Below, piece after piece: positions 29,225 to 40,292 of a stretch of DNA of 64,000 bases; the stretch's first letter is position 1, and each line of letters starts with the position of its first letter. The position numbers and the translations under genes are program-made. The notes below the pieces were generated by a model. The model made no database searches. It saw only the letters and a list, made by a program, of their open reading frames with translations, and had not been told where the DNA came from. The DNA is from Corynebacterium maris DSM 45190 (GTDB taxonomy: Bacteria > Actinomycetota > Actinomycetes > Mycobacteriales > Mycobacteriaceae): positions 2,418,001 to 2,482,000 of the forward strand of contig NC_021915.1 of assembly GCF_000442645.1 (NCBI RefSeq). Reading direction: 5' to 3'.

Positions 29225-31321
29225 GTGTCGCTCAAGGGCCTCAACCTTTTCGCCAATAAATTCATGTCCAGCCGATCCAGCATGACCTGCACCTACAAAT
29301 GCGGCAACGCCTGCTTCGGCGAGTGCGGAAACCAGTCCGACAACACCTATTTCGGCGACCTGATGTCGCGCCGTTCCGCACTGAAGGCCGGCAGCCTGAC
29401 CGTCGTCTCCGTCGGCGGCGCCGCCGCCCTGGCCGCCTGCTCCCCCTCCGAAGAAACCGCCGCCGCCTCCTCCTCGGGGTCCTCCTCCGGTGCCGGCTCC
29501 ACCACCGAGGCGGACGTCGAGTTGACCTCCGTCGAGGGCATGCGGTTCGATCCCGTCGAGATGAACACCGACGACCAGATCACCCTGCCCGAGGGCTACG
29601 ATCACTCCATCCTCATCGCCTGGGGCGACCCGATCTTCGAGGACGCCCCCGAGTTCGACGTCGACAACCAGAGCGTCGAGGCCCAGGAGCGCCAGTTCGG
29701 CTTCAACAACGACTTCGGCGGCCTCTTCGAGCACCCCGAGGACCCGGAGCGCATGGTCTTCGTCGCCTCGCACGAATACACCACCGAGCCGCAGATGCAC
29801 CCGGGCTATGACGAAGACAACCCGACGGACGAGCAGATCAACATCGGCCTGGCCGCCCACGGCCACACCATCCTCGAAGTCTCCAAGGCCGGGGACACCG
29901 GCGAGCTCAAGCGCGAATTCGGTCCGCTCAACCGCCGCATCACCGCCACCACCCCCTTCCGCTTCACCGGGCCGGCCGCCGGCTCCGACATGCTGAAGAC
30001 CTCCGCGGACCCGGAGGGCACGACCGTGCTGGGCACCCTCAACAACTGCGCCGGCGGCCTGACCCCGTGGGGCACCTACCTCTCCGGCGAGGAGAACATC
30101 AACCAGTACTTCGCCAACTCCGCCGACCTGACCGGCCGCGCCAAGGAGGACGCCGAGCGCATCGGCGCCCCGGAGGGCGCGTCGGGCCGTCAGTGGGAGC
30201 GACTGCACGACCGCTTCGACATGTCCAAGGAGCCCAACGAATTCCTGCGCTTCGGCTACATCGTCGAGATCGACCCCTTCGACCCCGTCTCCACCCCGGT
30301 CAAGCACACCGCCTTGGGCCGTTTCAAGCACGAGGCCGGCAGCATCTACGTCGCCGACGACGGCACCGTGGTCTGCTACTCCGGCGACGACGAGCGCTTC
30401 GAGTACATCTACAAGTTCGTCTCCAACAAGCAGATCGTCGAGGGCGACAAGGCCCACAACATGAGCATCCTCGACTCCGGCACCCTCTACGTCGCCTCCC
30501 TGAAGGGCAACTCCCCCGCCTCGGAGATCGACGGCTCCGGCCAGCTGCCCGAGGACGGCGCCTTCGACGGCACCGGCACGTGGCACCCGCTGGTCACCGT
30601 CCAGGAGGACGGCACCGCCGAGTCCCACGTCGACGGCTTCTCCCCGGAGGAGGTCTGCGTCTACACCCGCCTGGCCGCCGACGAGGTCGGCGCCACCAAG
30701 ATGGACCGCCCGGAGGACTTCGAGGCCAATCCGGTCGACGGCAAGGTCTACCTCGCGCTGACCAACAACAAGTACCGCGGCGCCGCCGAGGAACGCGACC
30801 GCGCGAACTGGGAGGACGCCACCGAGTACGCCCCCGTCCGCGAGAACAAGAACGGGCTGGTCATGGAGATCGAGGACGATCACGCCGGCGAGTCCTTCGC
30901 GTGGAACCTGCTGCTGGTCTGCGGCGACCCGGACGAGGCCTACACCTACTTCGGCGGCTTCGACAAGGAGCGGGTCTCCCCGATCTCGTGCCCGGACAAC
31001 CTGGCCTTCGACACCCACGGCAACCTGTGGATCTCCACCGACGGCAACGCCCTGGGTTCCCACGACGGCCTGTACGCCGTGACCACCACCGGCCCGAACC
31101 GCGGCGAGCTCAAGTGCTTCATGACGATGCCCACCGACGCCGAGACCTGCGGCCCGATCGTCATGGACGAGCGGGTCCTGGTCAACGTCCAGCACCCGGG
31201 AGAGGCCGATGACTCCACCGTCGAAGACCCCTCGTCGCACTGGCCCGACGGCGGCGACAGCGTCCCGCGTCCGGCGGCGGTCGTCGCCTGGCGCGCCGAC
31301 GGCGGCCGCATCGGCGTCTAA
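29225..31321 (+). CDS. PhoX-family alkaline phosphatase, Tat-exported
   Basis: A 698-residue extracytoplasmic protein of the PhoX/DUF839 family, whose members are Ca/Fe-dependent phosphatases. The N-terminal cysteine-rich element (TCTYKCGNACFGECGN) and SDNTYFGD are typical of actinobacterial members. A twin-arginine signal SRRSALKAG (about 48-56) leads into a lipobox LAAC (Cys72), so it may be a Tat-exported lipoprotein. Internal blocks NNCAGGLTPWGTYLSGEEN and CPDNLAFDTHGNLWISTDG match the beta-propeller. GTG at 29225 is chosen because GGGAG lies 5 bases before it; another GTG 12 bases upstream is possible. Confidence 0.9.
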   Translation: MSLKGLNLFANKFMSSRSSMTCTYKCGNACFGECGNQSDNTYFGDLMSRRSALKAGSLTVVSVGGAAALAACSPSEETAAASSSGSSSGAGSTTEADVELTSVEGMRFDPVEMNTDDQITLPEGYDHSILIAWGDPIFEDAPEFDVDNQSVEAQERQFGFNNDFGGLFEHPEDPERMVFVASHEYTTEPQMHPGYDEDNPTDEQINIGLAAHGHTILEVSKAGDTGELKREFGPLNRRITATTPFRFTGPAAGSDMLKTSADPEGTTVLGTLNNCAGGLTPWGTYLSGEENINQYFANSADLTGRAKEDAERIGAPEGASGRQWERLHDRFDMSKEPNEFLRFGYIVEIDPFDPVSTPVKHTALGRFKHEAGSIYVADDGTVVCYSGDDERFEYIYKFVSNKQIVEGDKAHNMSILDSGTLYVASLKGNSPASEIDGSGQLPEDGAFDGTGTWHPLVTVQEDGTAESHVDGFSPEEVCVYTRLAADEVGATKMDRPEDFEANPVDGKVYLALTNNKYRGAAEERDRANWEDATEYAPVRENKNGLVMEIEDDHAGESFAWNLLLVCGDPDEAYTYFGGFDKERVSPISCPDNLAFDTHGNLWISTDGNALGSHDGLYAVTTTGPNRGELKCFMTMPTDAETCGPIVMDERVLVNVQHPGEADDSTVEDPSSHWPDGGDSVPRPAAVVAWRADGGRIGV

Positions 31322-31331
31322 CCCCTGACGA

Positions 31332-31371
31332 CACTGTCGGGGCTCCCCGCAGCAAGGGAGCCCCGGCAGTG
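31332..31371. terminator. bidirectional terminator, phoX-like / panC-like
   Basis: A 16-bp stem with one G-U pair and an 8-base loop separates two convergent genes. There is no long T-run, so termination is inferred from stem strength and position. Confidence 0.72.
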
Positions 31372-31397
31372 CGTCATATACGGCGCGGCGGCGCCGG

Positions 31398-32219
31398 TCA
31401 GCTGTCCTGTTCCGGCTCCAGGTTGCGGAAACCGATGCCGATCGGCAGGCCCACGTTGTCCGTCAGACGCACCCCGCCGACGGTGGCCGCGCCGAACAAC
31501 CGCGCGTCCCCCTCCTCCGGGGCCCGGCCCAGATCCAGGCCGCGCAGCTCCACGTACTCGGGCGTGACCCCGGCGGCGTCCAGCACGCCGTGCACGGTCT
31601 CCAGCACCCGCTCCGCCCCGTGTTCGGCGGCGTGCGCGCCGGCCGTCAACGCCGCGGACAGCGCCAGCGCCTGCTCCCGGGCGTCTTCGTCGACGCCGGC
31701 GTTACGCAACGAGATCGCCAGCCCCTCCGAGGTGCGCACGGTGGGCACGCCGTGCAGCTGCACGGGCAGGTGGAGATCCGTGATGGCCTGCTGCAGCGCC
31801 ACGACGGTCTGGTAGTCCTTCTCCCCCACCACCACGTCGGAGGGGTGCAGCACGTTGATCAGGCTGACCAGGCGGGTCAGTTCACGGCCGATCACGGCCG
31901 CGGGCTCCATCCCCACCTCGAGCGGGGTGATCGTGGTGCGCATGCCGCCCGGCCACAGCTGGTCGCCGCGGTAATGCCAGACGGCGTCGACCTGCTCCTC
32001 GGCGAAGTCCTCCGGGATCGTCTCACCGGTCCAGGCCACCACGACGAGGGTGTTGCGCAGCCGCTTGGCCGCGCGGATCAACGCGATGTGACCGGCGTGC
32101 AGCCCCTCGTTGAGCGGCACCAGGGCGACGGGGCGACCGGTCTTGTTCATGGCGCGGCCGAACTGCCCGGCGCCGTCCACGGAATCGAGGACGTGTGCCT
32201 GTCCTGGGGTGAATACCAT
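31398..32219 (-). CDS. PanC-like protein (divergent pantothenate synthetase homologue)
   Basis: A 273-residue nucleotidylyltransferase-fold protein related to pantoate--beta-alanine ligase. HAGH (41-44) and VVGEKDYQTVVALQ are kept. However, the usual PTMGALHEGH reads PLNEGLHAGH, the FVNPLQF segment is replaced by VVAWTGETIPEDF, and the usual SSRN reads SLRN. It occupies the panC place after the folate block, as in mycobacteria, but no panD follows. Two adjacent ATGs are possible; the second has AGAAGGAG at better distance and overlaps the previous stop as TGATG. Catalysis of pantothenate formation is uncertain. Confidence 0.75.
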   Translation of the reverse strand: MVFTPGQAHVLDSVDGAGQFGRAMNKTGRPVALVPLNEGLHAGHIALIRAAKRLRNTLVVVAWTGETIPEDFAEEQVDAVWHYRGDQLWPGGMRTTITPLEVGMEPAAVIGRELTRLVSLINVLHPSDVVVGEKDYQTVVALQQAITDLHLPVQLHGVPTVRTSEGLAISLRNAGVDEDAREQALALSAALTAGAHAAEHGAERVLETVHGVLDAAGVTPEYVELRGLDLGRAPEEGDARLFGAATVGGVRLTDNVGLPIGIGFRNLEPEQDS

Positions 32220-32926
32220 CATGTCTCCTTCTGTATTGCCCACAATTCAGCGTCGTGGGCGCTTTTCTGCTGGGCGGTGCGCCGCACCAATTCCCGGAAC
32301 ACCCGGGCCAGCCCAGGGTCCTCGATGCCGGCGTGTTGGGCGTCGACGCCGCCGGGCCCGTCGACGTCGGCCAACAGACCGTGCCGACGTCCCCCCGCGT
32401 CGACGATCTCGCGGGCGGTCTCGACGTTGCCGAGGGCCTCCGCCAACATCGTCGTCGCATCCCGGCGGACGGTCTCCACGAAGCTCAGGTGGGTGCGCGC
32501 GGCCGCCAGGCGGGCGCGCTGGGTGTCGGGCACGGCCCGACTGGCGCCGCCGAGTTCCCCCACGAGCAATTCGACGATGGTCTCGCCGAGTTCGTCGGTG
32601 GCGGCGGTCACCCACAGCTCCGGCGTCAGCGGGTGGGCGGCGGCCACGACGGCGCCGTGGGTTTCCACGTCGTCGAGCACCTGGACGCCGTAGCCGAGGC
32701 AGGTGTGCAGGTAAATTTGGCCGCGGCGCGCCTGCGTCGACAACTGGCGCACCAGGTCCGGCAGGTCGGTCTCCCGCACGGACAGCACGATGAGTTCGTA
32801 GTCGGCGGCCTCTTCCGGATCGTGCAGCGTCGTGACGTCATGGCCGACCCCGCGGAGACTCTCGGCAAACTTCGTGTCGTCCGTCTCGTCGATGAATGCG
32901 CCCACCGTCAGGCGGGGAGCCCTCAT
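32219..32926 (-). CDS. Rossmann-like/DUF2520-like protein with degenerate nucleotide loop
   Basis: A 235-residue protein at the place of the DUF2520 dehydrogenase-like gene that precedes panC in actinobacteria. LTVGAFIDETDD stands where relatives have a VGxxGxGxxG dinucleotide loop, so NAD(P) binding is doubtful. Downstream blocks (YELIVLSVRETDLPDLV, GQIYLHTCLGYGV, VAAAHPLTPE) still align with the family. It overlaps the gene before it by 4 bases and the PanC-like gene after it by 1 base. The function is unknown; partnership with the PanC-like protein is inferred from coupling. Confidence 0.7.
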   Translation of the reverse strand: MRAPRLTVGAFIDETDDTKFAESLRGVGHDVTTLHDPEEAADYELIVLSVRETDLPDLVRQLSTQARRGQIYLHTCLGYGVQVLDDVETHGAVVAAAHPLTPELWVTAATDELGETIVELLVGELGGASRAVPDTQRARLAAARTHLSFVETVRRDATTMLAEALGNVETAREIVDAGGRRHGLLADVDGPGGVDAQHAGIEDPGLARVFRELVRRTAQQKSAHDAELWAIQKET

Positions 32927-34146
32927 TGCCCCTCGTCCTCGTCATCCCGCTGCTTGGCCCGGGCCAGCAGCTCAGCGACGGAGATGCCCTGGTTGTTCTC
33001 GCGGCGGCGCCGGCCACCCGAATAATCCTCGTCCTGCTCCGCCGCTTCGGCCGTGGCGGCCTCCGCTTTCTGCTCGGGCTTCTGCTTCGGAGCGGGGGCC
33101 GGGGTCTGTGCCGGGGCCTGTTTCTGTGCCGGAGCCTTCGGCGCCTCCGCCGGGGACGCCTGCTCTGACTGGTCAGACTGGTCGGCCTTCGTGCTCTTGC
33201 CTTTGAGCTGTTCCTTGTCCTTTTTCACCGCCGGAGCGTCCTTATCGTCCGCGTACGGGAAAGGAACCGGGCTCTTCTTCGGAGTCTTCGCTTCCGGCGC
33301 GGCCGGGGCCTGCGGCGCGGCCGGGGCTGGAGCGTCCGCAGCCTGCTTCTTCTCCGCCGGCTTCCCCTCCGGCTTCTCACCGGACTCGGTGGCCTTCTTC
33401 GCCTGCGCCGCCTCCTCTTCCTTGCGGCGGGCGTTTTCCGTGATGATCGCGGACAGCGGGTTCAAATCCGCGGTGCGCGGGCTCGGCTGGCTGCCCAGCC
33501 GGCCGGCGATCGCGTCGAGGCTGGGCGCCAGCGGCGTGTCATCGAACTCGGGCAGCTCGTCGACCTCCGCTTCCACCGGCTCATCCGGCTTTTCTTCCGA
33601 CGCCCTGCTCAGCGCGTCGATACGCTCCTGGGTGCTCGCGTACGCGCGGGCCTCGAGCTCGATGATGCGGCGGGCCTCGGCGCGCAGGGCGGCCGGTTCG
33701 AAGCCGAACTCACGGCCGCTGAGCTCCTCCAGCTGAGAGCGCACGACGGCGAGCTCGCGCTTGATCTCCTCGAGGACCTCCAGGTCCGCCGGGGACGGCG
33801 CGGCGGCGGCCTTCGCCGCGGCGGCCTCCGCCTCGTACTTGGCTTTCTCCAGCTCGGCCTGCAGGGTCTGCTCCCGCAAGGCGAGTTCGTCCTTCGCCGA
33901 GCGGGCCTGGTTACGGTAACGGCCGACGAGGATGAACCCGATGACCGCCGCCCACAGTGCGGCGATCAGCGCGAACTTCAGCGCCGTGGCACTGTCGGTG
34001 AGCAGCATGATGACGCTGGCGACGATCGCCAACACCACCAGCACAGCGAGCCACAGCTGGCCCCTGTCCTGCTGCGCGAGGCTCCAGCCGCCGTCGGTGC
34101 GCTCGGCGGTGGGTTCAGTGCGCTGGTCGCCCGTCCCTGAAGTCAT
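32923..34146 (-). CDS. membrane protein with coiled coil and disordered tail (DUF6779-like)
   Basis: A 407-residue protein with two transmembrane helices at about 31-48 and 55-75. A coiled-coil or helical region follows (about 78-185, rich in Glu, Ala and Lys). The tail is long, low-complexity and rich in Pro, Ala and Lys (about 265-385), ending in a short conserved stretch GISVAELLARAK. The N-terminal part resembles DUF6779 proteins, which hold this same place after folK and DUF3180 in mycobacteria (from memory). The start codon follows the DUF3180 stop by 9 bases. The function is unknown; a scaffold or cell-envelope role would fit the architecture. Confidence 0.72.
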   Translation of the reverse strand: MTSGTGDQRTEPTAERTDGGWSLAQQDRGQLWLAVLVVLAIVASVIMLLTDSATALKFALIAALWAAVIGFILVGRYRNQARSAKDELALREQTLQAELEKAKYEAEAAAAKAAAAPSPADLEVLEEIKRELAVVRSQLEELSGREFGFEPAALRAEARRIIELEARAYASTQERIDALSRASEEKPDEPVEAEVDELPEFDDTPLAPSLDAIAGRLGSQPSPRTADLNPLSAIITENARRKEEEAAQAKKATESGEKPEGKPAEKKQAADAPAPAAPQAPAAPEAKTPKKSPVPFPYADDKDAPAVKKDKEQLKGKSTKADQSDQSEQASPAEAPKAPAQKQAPAQTPAPAPKQKPEQKAEAATAEAAEQDEDYSGGRRRRENNQGISVAELLARAKQRDDEDEGQ

Positions 34147-34155
34147 GGGTCTACC

Positions 34156-34623
34156 TTAACCAACCCGCTCGCCGTCCGTGGGCGGCGGTGTCTCGCAATG
34201 TCGTTCGAGATACAGCGCCGCCGCGGCCAACACGATCCCGCCGAGCAACGAGGTCAGCACTCCGGGCAGGTCCTGCGCCGCGGCGACGAGGTCAAAGGCG
34301 TTCGGCACCACGTAGGTCGCGATCCCCAGGTAGGCCCCGGCCACGACCGCGCCGGTCCAGGCCGACGCTTTCGCCAACACCAGAAACAGCGCCACGGTCA
34401 TGGGGTCCAGCTGGCTGCGGTCCAGCCCGATGGCGCCGCCGTCCATGGAGGACTTCACCTTGCGGGCGGCGGCGAAGCAGATGATCGCCATCATCCACAA
34501 CGTGATGGACACGCCCCAGTGGATCGGCACGAAATTTCCGTAGAACCCCCAGGTCACGATGCCAGTGGCCGCGGCCAGCACGACCCCGACGACGACGAGC
34601 CCGACGACCGGGGTGCGGGTCAC
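34156..34623 (-). CDS. DUF3180 family membrane protein
   Basis: A 155-residue protein with four hydrophobic segments, starting VTRTPVVGLVVVGVVLAAATG. It contains the central block DRSQLDPMTVALFLVLAKASAWTGAVVAGAY typical of DUF3180, always found downstream of folK in actinobacteria. GTG at 34621-34623 overlaps the folK stop as GTGA. The function is unknown. Confidence 0.87.
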   Translation of the reverse strand: MTRTPVVGLVVVGVVLAAATGIVTWGFYGNFVPIHWGVSITLWMMAIICFAAARKVKSSMDGGAIGLDRSQLDPMTVALFLVLAKASAWTGAVVAGAYLGIATYVVPNAFDLVAAAQDLPGVLTSLLGGIVLAAAALYLERHCETPPPTDGERVG

Positions 34624-35141
34624 CGCCCACTCACCCCGACGTCCGGCCCGCCGGTCAGGGTGCCGACGGGGCGGATCTCCGCGACCTCGGCCGCAGCCAG
34701 CTTCTCGACGAGCGCGGCCACCCGCCGCCCACGCAGCGTCGCCGCCGGATCGGCGGCCAACCACGGCACCAGCACAAAGCCACGCTCGTGGGCGTGCGGG
34801 TGCGGCAGGGTGAGCTCCGGGTCGTCGCTGAGAATCTCGGCGCCGTCGTCCAGCACCTGGACGACGTCGACGTCGAGGGTGCGCGGCCCCCAGCGGCGCA
34901 CCCGCACCCGTTCCGCGGCGTCCTCCAGCCGCTGGCCGCGGCGCAGCAGCTCCAGCGGGGTGCCCGCGACCTCGACGACGAGCACGGCGTTGAGGAACTC
35001 GTCCTGGTCCGTCACCCCCCACGGCGGGGTGGCGTACACCGGCGACTCGGCGACGATCTCCGCCGCGAAATCCTCCGCGACGGTGCGCAGCAGCGCCCAC
35101 CGGTCGTCCATGTTCGACCCGACCGACAACACCGCGCGCAT
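34620..35141 (-). CDS. folK: 2-amino-4-hydroxy-6-hydroxymethyldihydropteridine pyrophosphokinase
   Basis: A 173-residue HPPK that transfers pyrophosphate from ATP to 6-hydroxymethyl-7,8-dihydropterin. The signature blocks are LSVGSNMDDR, RWGPRTLDVDVVQV (two metal-binding Asp) and LPHPHAHERGFVLVPW. Its ATG overlaps the folB stop by one base (TGATG). It acts directly before FolP in dihydrofolate synthesis, all encoded in this operon. Confidence 0.95.
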   Translation of the reverse strand: MRAVLSVGSNMDDRWALLRTVAEDFAAEIVAESPVYATPPWGVTDQDEFLNAVLVVEVAGTPLELLRRGQRLEDAAERVRVRRWGPRTLDVDVVQVLDDGAEILSDDPELTLPHPHAHERGFVLVPWLAADPAATLRGRRVAALVEKLAAAEVAEIRPVGTLTGGPDVGVSGR

Positions 35142-35530
35142 CAGGCGTTCCTGAACCGCGGGCGATTCTTGCGCGAACGCCGCGCCACGACGGCCACGTC
35201 CGCAAACGGCAGCGGAATCGGGGCGTGCGGCTTGTGGATGGTCACCTCGACCGCGTGCAGCGGGTCGTAGTGCTCCAGGGCGGAGTCCGCGATCTCCCCG
35301 GCGACGGTCTCGATGAGCTCGCGTGGCGGGCCGGTGACGATCTCGTGGGCCAACTCCGCCAGCTCCGCGTAGTTGACGGTCTTGGTCAGATCGTCGTCCC
35401 GCGCGGCCTCGGCCGTGTCCAGCCAGCAGGTCACGTCCACCGTGAACGTCTGTCCATGCAGCTTCTCGTGCTCCAGCACCCCGTGGTAGCCGTAACAGAC
35501 CAGCCCTTTAAGTTCGATTCGGTCAGCCAT
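35141..35530 (-). CDS. folB: dihydroneopterin aldolase
   Basis: A 129-residue aldolase that cleaves dihydroneopterin to 6-hydroxymethyldihydropterin and glycolaldehyde. CYGYHGVLEHEKLHGQTF holds the substrate-binding Glu, and VTIHKPHAPIP the catalytic Lys. It starts at MADRIELKG within the end of folP (8-base overlap). The long upstream open frame is the folP region in another frame and is rejected. Confidence 0.94.
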   Translation of the reverse strand: MADRIELKGLVCYGYHGVLEHEKLHGQTFTVDVTCWLDTAEAARDDDLTKTVNYAELAELAHEIVTGPPRELIETVAGEIADSALEHYDPLHAVEVTIHKPHAPIPLPFADVAVVARRSRKNRPRFRNA

Positions 35531-36389
35531 GACAATCCTTTCCTCCGGTGTTCCAGGCGGCGGCCACGTCGACCGCGTCCCGCGACGACGGCACGTCGTG
35601 CACCCGCACGCCCCAGGCGCCCTGATGCGCCGAAATGGCGGTGACGGCGGCGGTCGCCGGATCCGCGTCCACCGGCGACGGCTTAAGGCCGCGCGCCGAG
35701 CGCACCTCCGCCAAAAAACGCTTGCGCGACGCACCCACCAGGATAGGGAACTCGCCGGCGATGAACTCCGGCAACGCCTGCAGCAACGACCAGTTGTCCT
35801 CCCGGGTCTTGGCGAAGCCCAGCCCCGGATCCAACACGATGTTGTCCTTGTCCACCCCGGCGGCCAGCGCCTTGTCCACCAGCTCATCCAGCACCCGGTG
35901 CACGTCGGCCACGACGCCGTCGCCGTGATCCGCCGCGCCGGAGGCCTCCGCGAAGGCGGCGCCGGCCACCGTGCGCCAATGCATCAGACACACCGGCAGA
36001 TCCGTCTCCGCCATGACGCGGTACATCTCCGGATCCGCCAGCCCACCGGAGACGTCGTTGATCATCGACGTCCCCGCCTCCGCCGCGGCCCGGGCCGTCG
36101 CCGCCCGCATCGTGTCCACCGACGTCGGAATGCCCTCCTGCGACAGCGCCGCAATCACCGGCGCCACCCGACGCGCCTCCAACTCAGGGTCGACCCGGGT
36201 CGCCCCCGGACGCGTGGACTCGCCGCCCACGTCGATCATGTCGGCGCCGTGGGCGACCAGCTCACGGGCGTGCGCGATCGCGTTGTCCACCTCAATCCAC
36301 TTGCCGCCGTCGGAAAAAGAATCCTCGGTGACGTTCACGATGCCCATCACCAGGCACCGCCCCTGCACGGTCAGATCACGAACCCGCAT
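35523..36389 (-). CDS. folP: dihydropteroate synthase
   Basis: A 288-residue TIM-barrel enzyme condensing the pterin pyrophosphate with p-aminobenzoate; target of sulfonamides. It has VMGIVNVTEDSFSDGG, DMIDVGGESTRPGA, MINDVSGG and ILVGASRKRF, all expected loops. It follows folE by a few bases and overlaps folB by 8. No folP paralogue is visible in the window. Confidence 0.96.
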   Translation of the reverse strand: MRVRDLTVQGRCLVMGIVNVTEDSFSDGGKWIEVDNAIAHARELVAHGADMIDVGGESTRPGATRVDPELEARRVAPVIAALSQEGIPTSVDTMRAATARAAAEAGTSMINDVSGGLADPEMYRVMAETDLPVCLMHWRTVAGAAFAEASGAADHGDGVVADVHRVLDELVDKALAAGVDKDNIVLDPGLGFAKTREDNWSLLQALPEFIAGEFPILVGASRKRFLAEVRSARGLKPSPVDADPATAAVTAISAHQGAWGVRVHDVPSSRDAVDVAAAWNTGGKDCHG

Positions 36390-36393
36390 GCCG

Positions 36394-36987
36394 CTAACTC
36401 CTAATCAGGCTGAGGACCTCGGCGCGCGAGGCCGCCGAATTCTTGAACCCGCCGCGCACCGCCGACGTCGTCGTCATCGCGCCGGGCTTGCGGATGCCGC
36501 GCATGGCCATGCACAGGTGCTCGCATTCGATGACCACGATGACCGACTGCGCGTCCAGCTTCTCCACCAGCGCGTCCGCGATCTGCGCCGTCAGACGCTC
36601 TTGGACCTGCGGGCGGCGGGCGTAGAGGTCCGCCACGCGGGCCAGCTTCGACAGGCCCGTGACCTTGCCGTCCTGGTTCGGGATGTAGCCGATGTGCGCC
36701 GTGCCGTAGAACGGCACCAGGTGATGCTCGCACGTGGAGTAGATCGGAATGTCGCGCACCAGCACGAGCTCCTGATGGCCTTCGTCGAAGGTCTTGTTCA
36801 ACACCGCGGTGGGCTCCTCGTGCAACCCGGCGAAAGTCTCCGCGTAGGCGCGGGCCACCCGCGCCGGGGTCTCCAGCAGGCCCTCCCGGTCGGGGTCTTC
36901 GCCCACGGCGATGAGCAGCTCACGGACGGCCGCCTCGGCGCGTTTCTGGTCGAATCCCTCGGGCAGGGAACGCTCGGTGTCGGACAT
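36394..36987 (-). CDS. folE: GTP cyclohydrolase I
   Basis: A 197-residue enzyme starting folate synthesis by converting GTP to dihydroneopterin triphosphate. Zinc ligands are in STCEHHLVPF and IECEHLCM; SKLARVADLYARRPQVQERL is the substrate loop. An in-frame GTG 12 bases upstream overlaps the ftsH stop, but the ribosome site AAGGAG covers that GTG itself. The ATG at 36985-36987 is therefore chosen. It is tightly spaced between ftsH and folP. Confidence 0.95.
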   Translation of the reverse strand: MSDTERSLPEGFDQKRAEAAVRELLIAVGEDPDREGLLETPARVARAYAETFAGLHEEPTAVLNKTFDEGHQELVLVRDIPIYSTCEHHLVPFYGTAHIGYIPNQDGKVTGLSKLARVADLYARRPQVQERLTAQIADALVEKLDAQSVIVVIECEHLCMAMRGIRKPGAMTTTSAVRGGFKNSAASRAEVLSLIRS

Positions 36988-36995
36988 GTGCTCGG

Positions 36996-39500
<2,505 letters not shown>

Positions 39501-39673
39501 AGGTACAGCTGCCTGGTCGTGACGCCGGAGCCGAACACCTTTCGTCTAGTTAGTCGGGGAGGGACGGGGTAAAGCAGGTGCCTCTTCATAACGCCGCGCG
39601 GCGTGTTTTCGTTCCCCCGCCCTGATCTCAGAGGGCGGTGCACACCCTCCGAAAGTTGGTGACTGCCCGAAGT

Positions 39674-40270
39674 CTAGTTGTCGCTGTACACGCGCGGCTG
39701 CAGGGTCCCCACATACGGCAGGTCACGGTAACGCTCCGCGTAGTCCAAGCCGTATCCGATGACGAATTCGTTGGGGATCTCGAAGCCGACGTCGGAAAGC
39801 TCGACGGCGACGGTCTGCACCTCGGGCTTGCGCAGCAGGGTGACCACCTTGAGGGACTTCGGGTTACGGCCCTGCAGGTTGCGCACCAGCCAACTCAAGG
39901 TCAGGCCGGAGTCGATGATGTCTTCGACGATGACCACGTTGCGGCCTTCGATGTCGCGGTCCAGGTCCTTGAGGATGCGCACGACGCCGGAGGAGTTGGT
40001 GGAGTTTCCGTAGGAGGACACCGCCATGAACTCCAGCTCGGAGGGGATGGACAGGGCGCGGGCGAAGTCGGTGAGGAAAAATACCGCGCCCTTGAGCACG
40101 CACACCAGGATCAGTTCGTTGTCCGGGCCGGACTCGGCGCGGTAGTGGTCGGAAACCTTGTCCGCCATCTCCTGCACCCGCTGGGTCAGCTGCTCTTCGC
40201 TGATGAGCACTGACTCGACGTCGTCGCCGTAGCGGTGCGGGGGAACGTTGAAATCCTTGGTGTCGTGCAT
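39674..40270 (-). CDS. hpt: hypoxanthine phosphoribosyltransferase
   Basis: A 198-residue purine-salvage enzyme joining hypoxanthine or guanine to PRPP. The PRPP motif VVIVEDIIDSGLTLSWL and the flexible-loop region SSYGNSTNSSG are clear; FVIGYGLDYAERYRDLPYVG is the C-terminal signature. GGAG precedes the ATG. It follows tilS by 22 bases; this tilS-hpt pairing, often next to ftsH, is widely conserved. Confidence 0.95.
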   Translation of the reverse strand: MHDTKDFNVPPHRYGDDVESVLISEEQLTQRVQEMADKVSDHYRAESGPDNELILVCVLKGAVFFLTDFARALSIPSELEFMAVSSYGNSTNSSGVVRILKDLDRDIEGRNVVIVEDIIDSGLTLSWLVRNLQGRNPKSLKVVTLLRKPEVQTVAVELSDVGFEIPNEFVIGYGLDYAERYRDLPYVGTLQPRVYSDN

Positions 40271-40292
40271 GAGGTTATCTCCTAAAAGTCGC

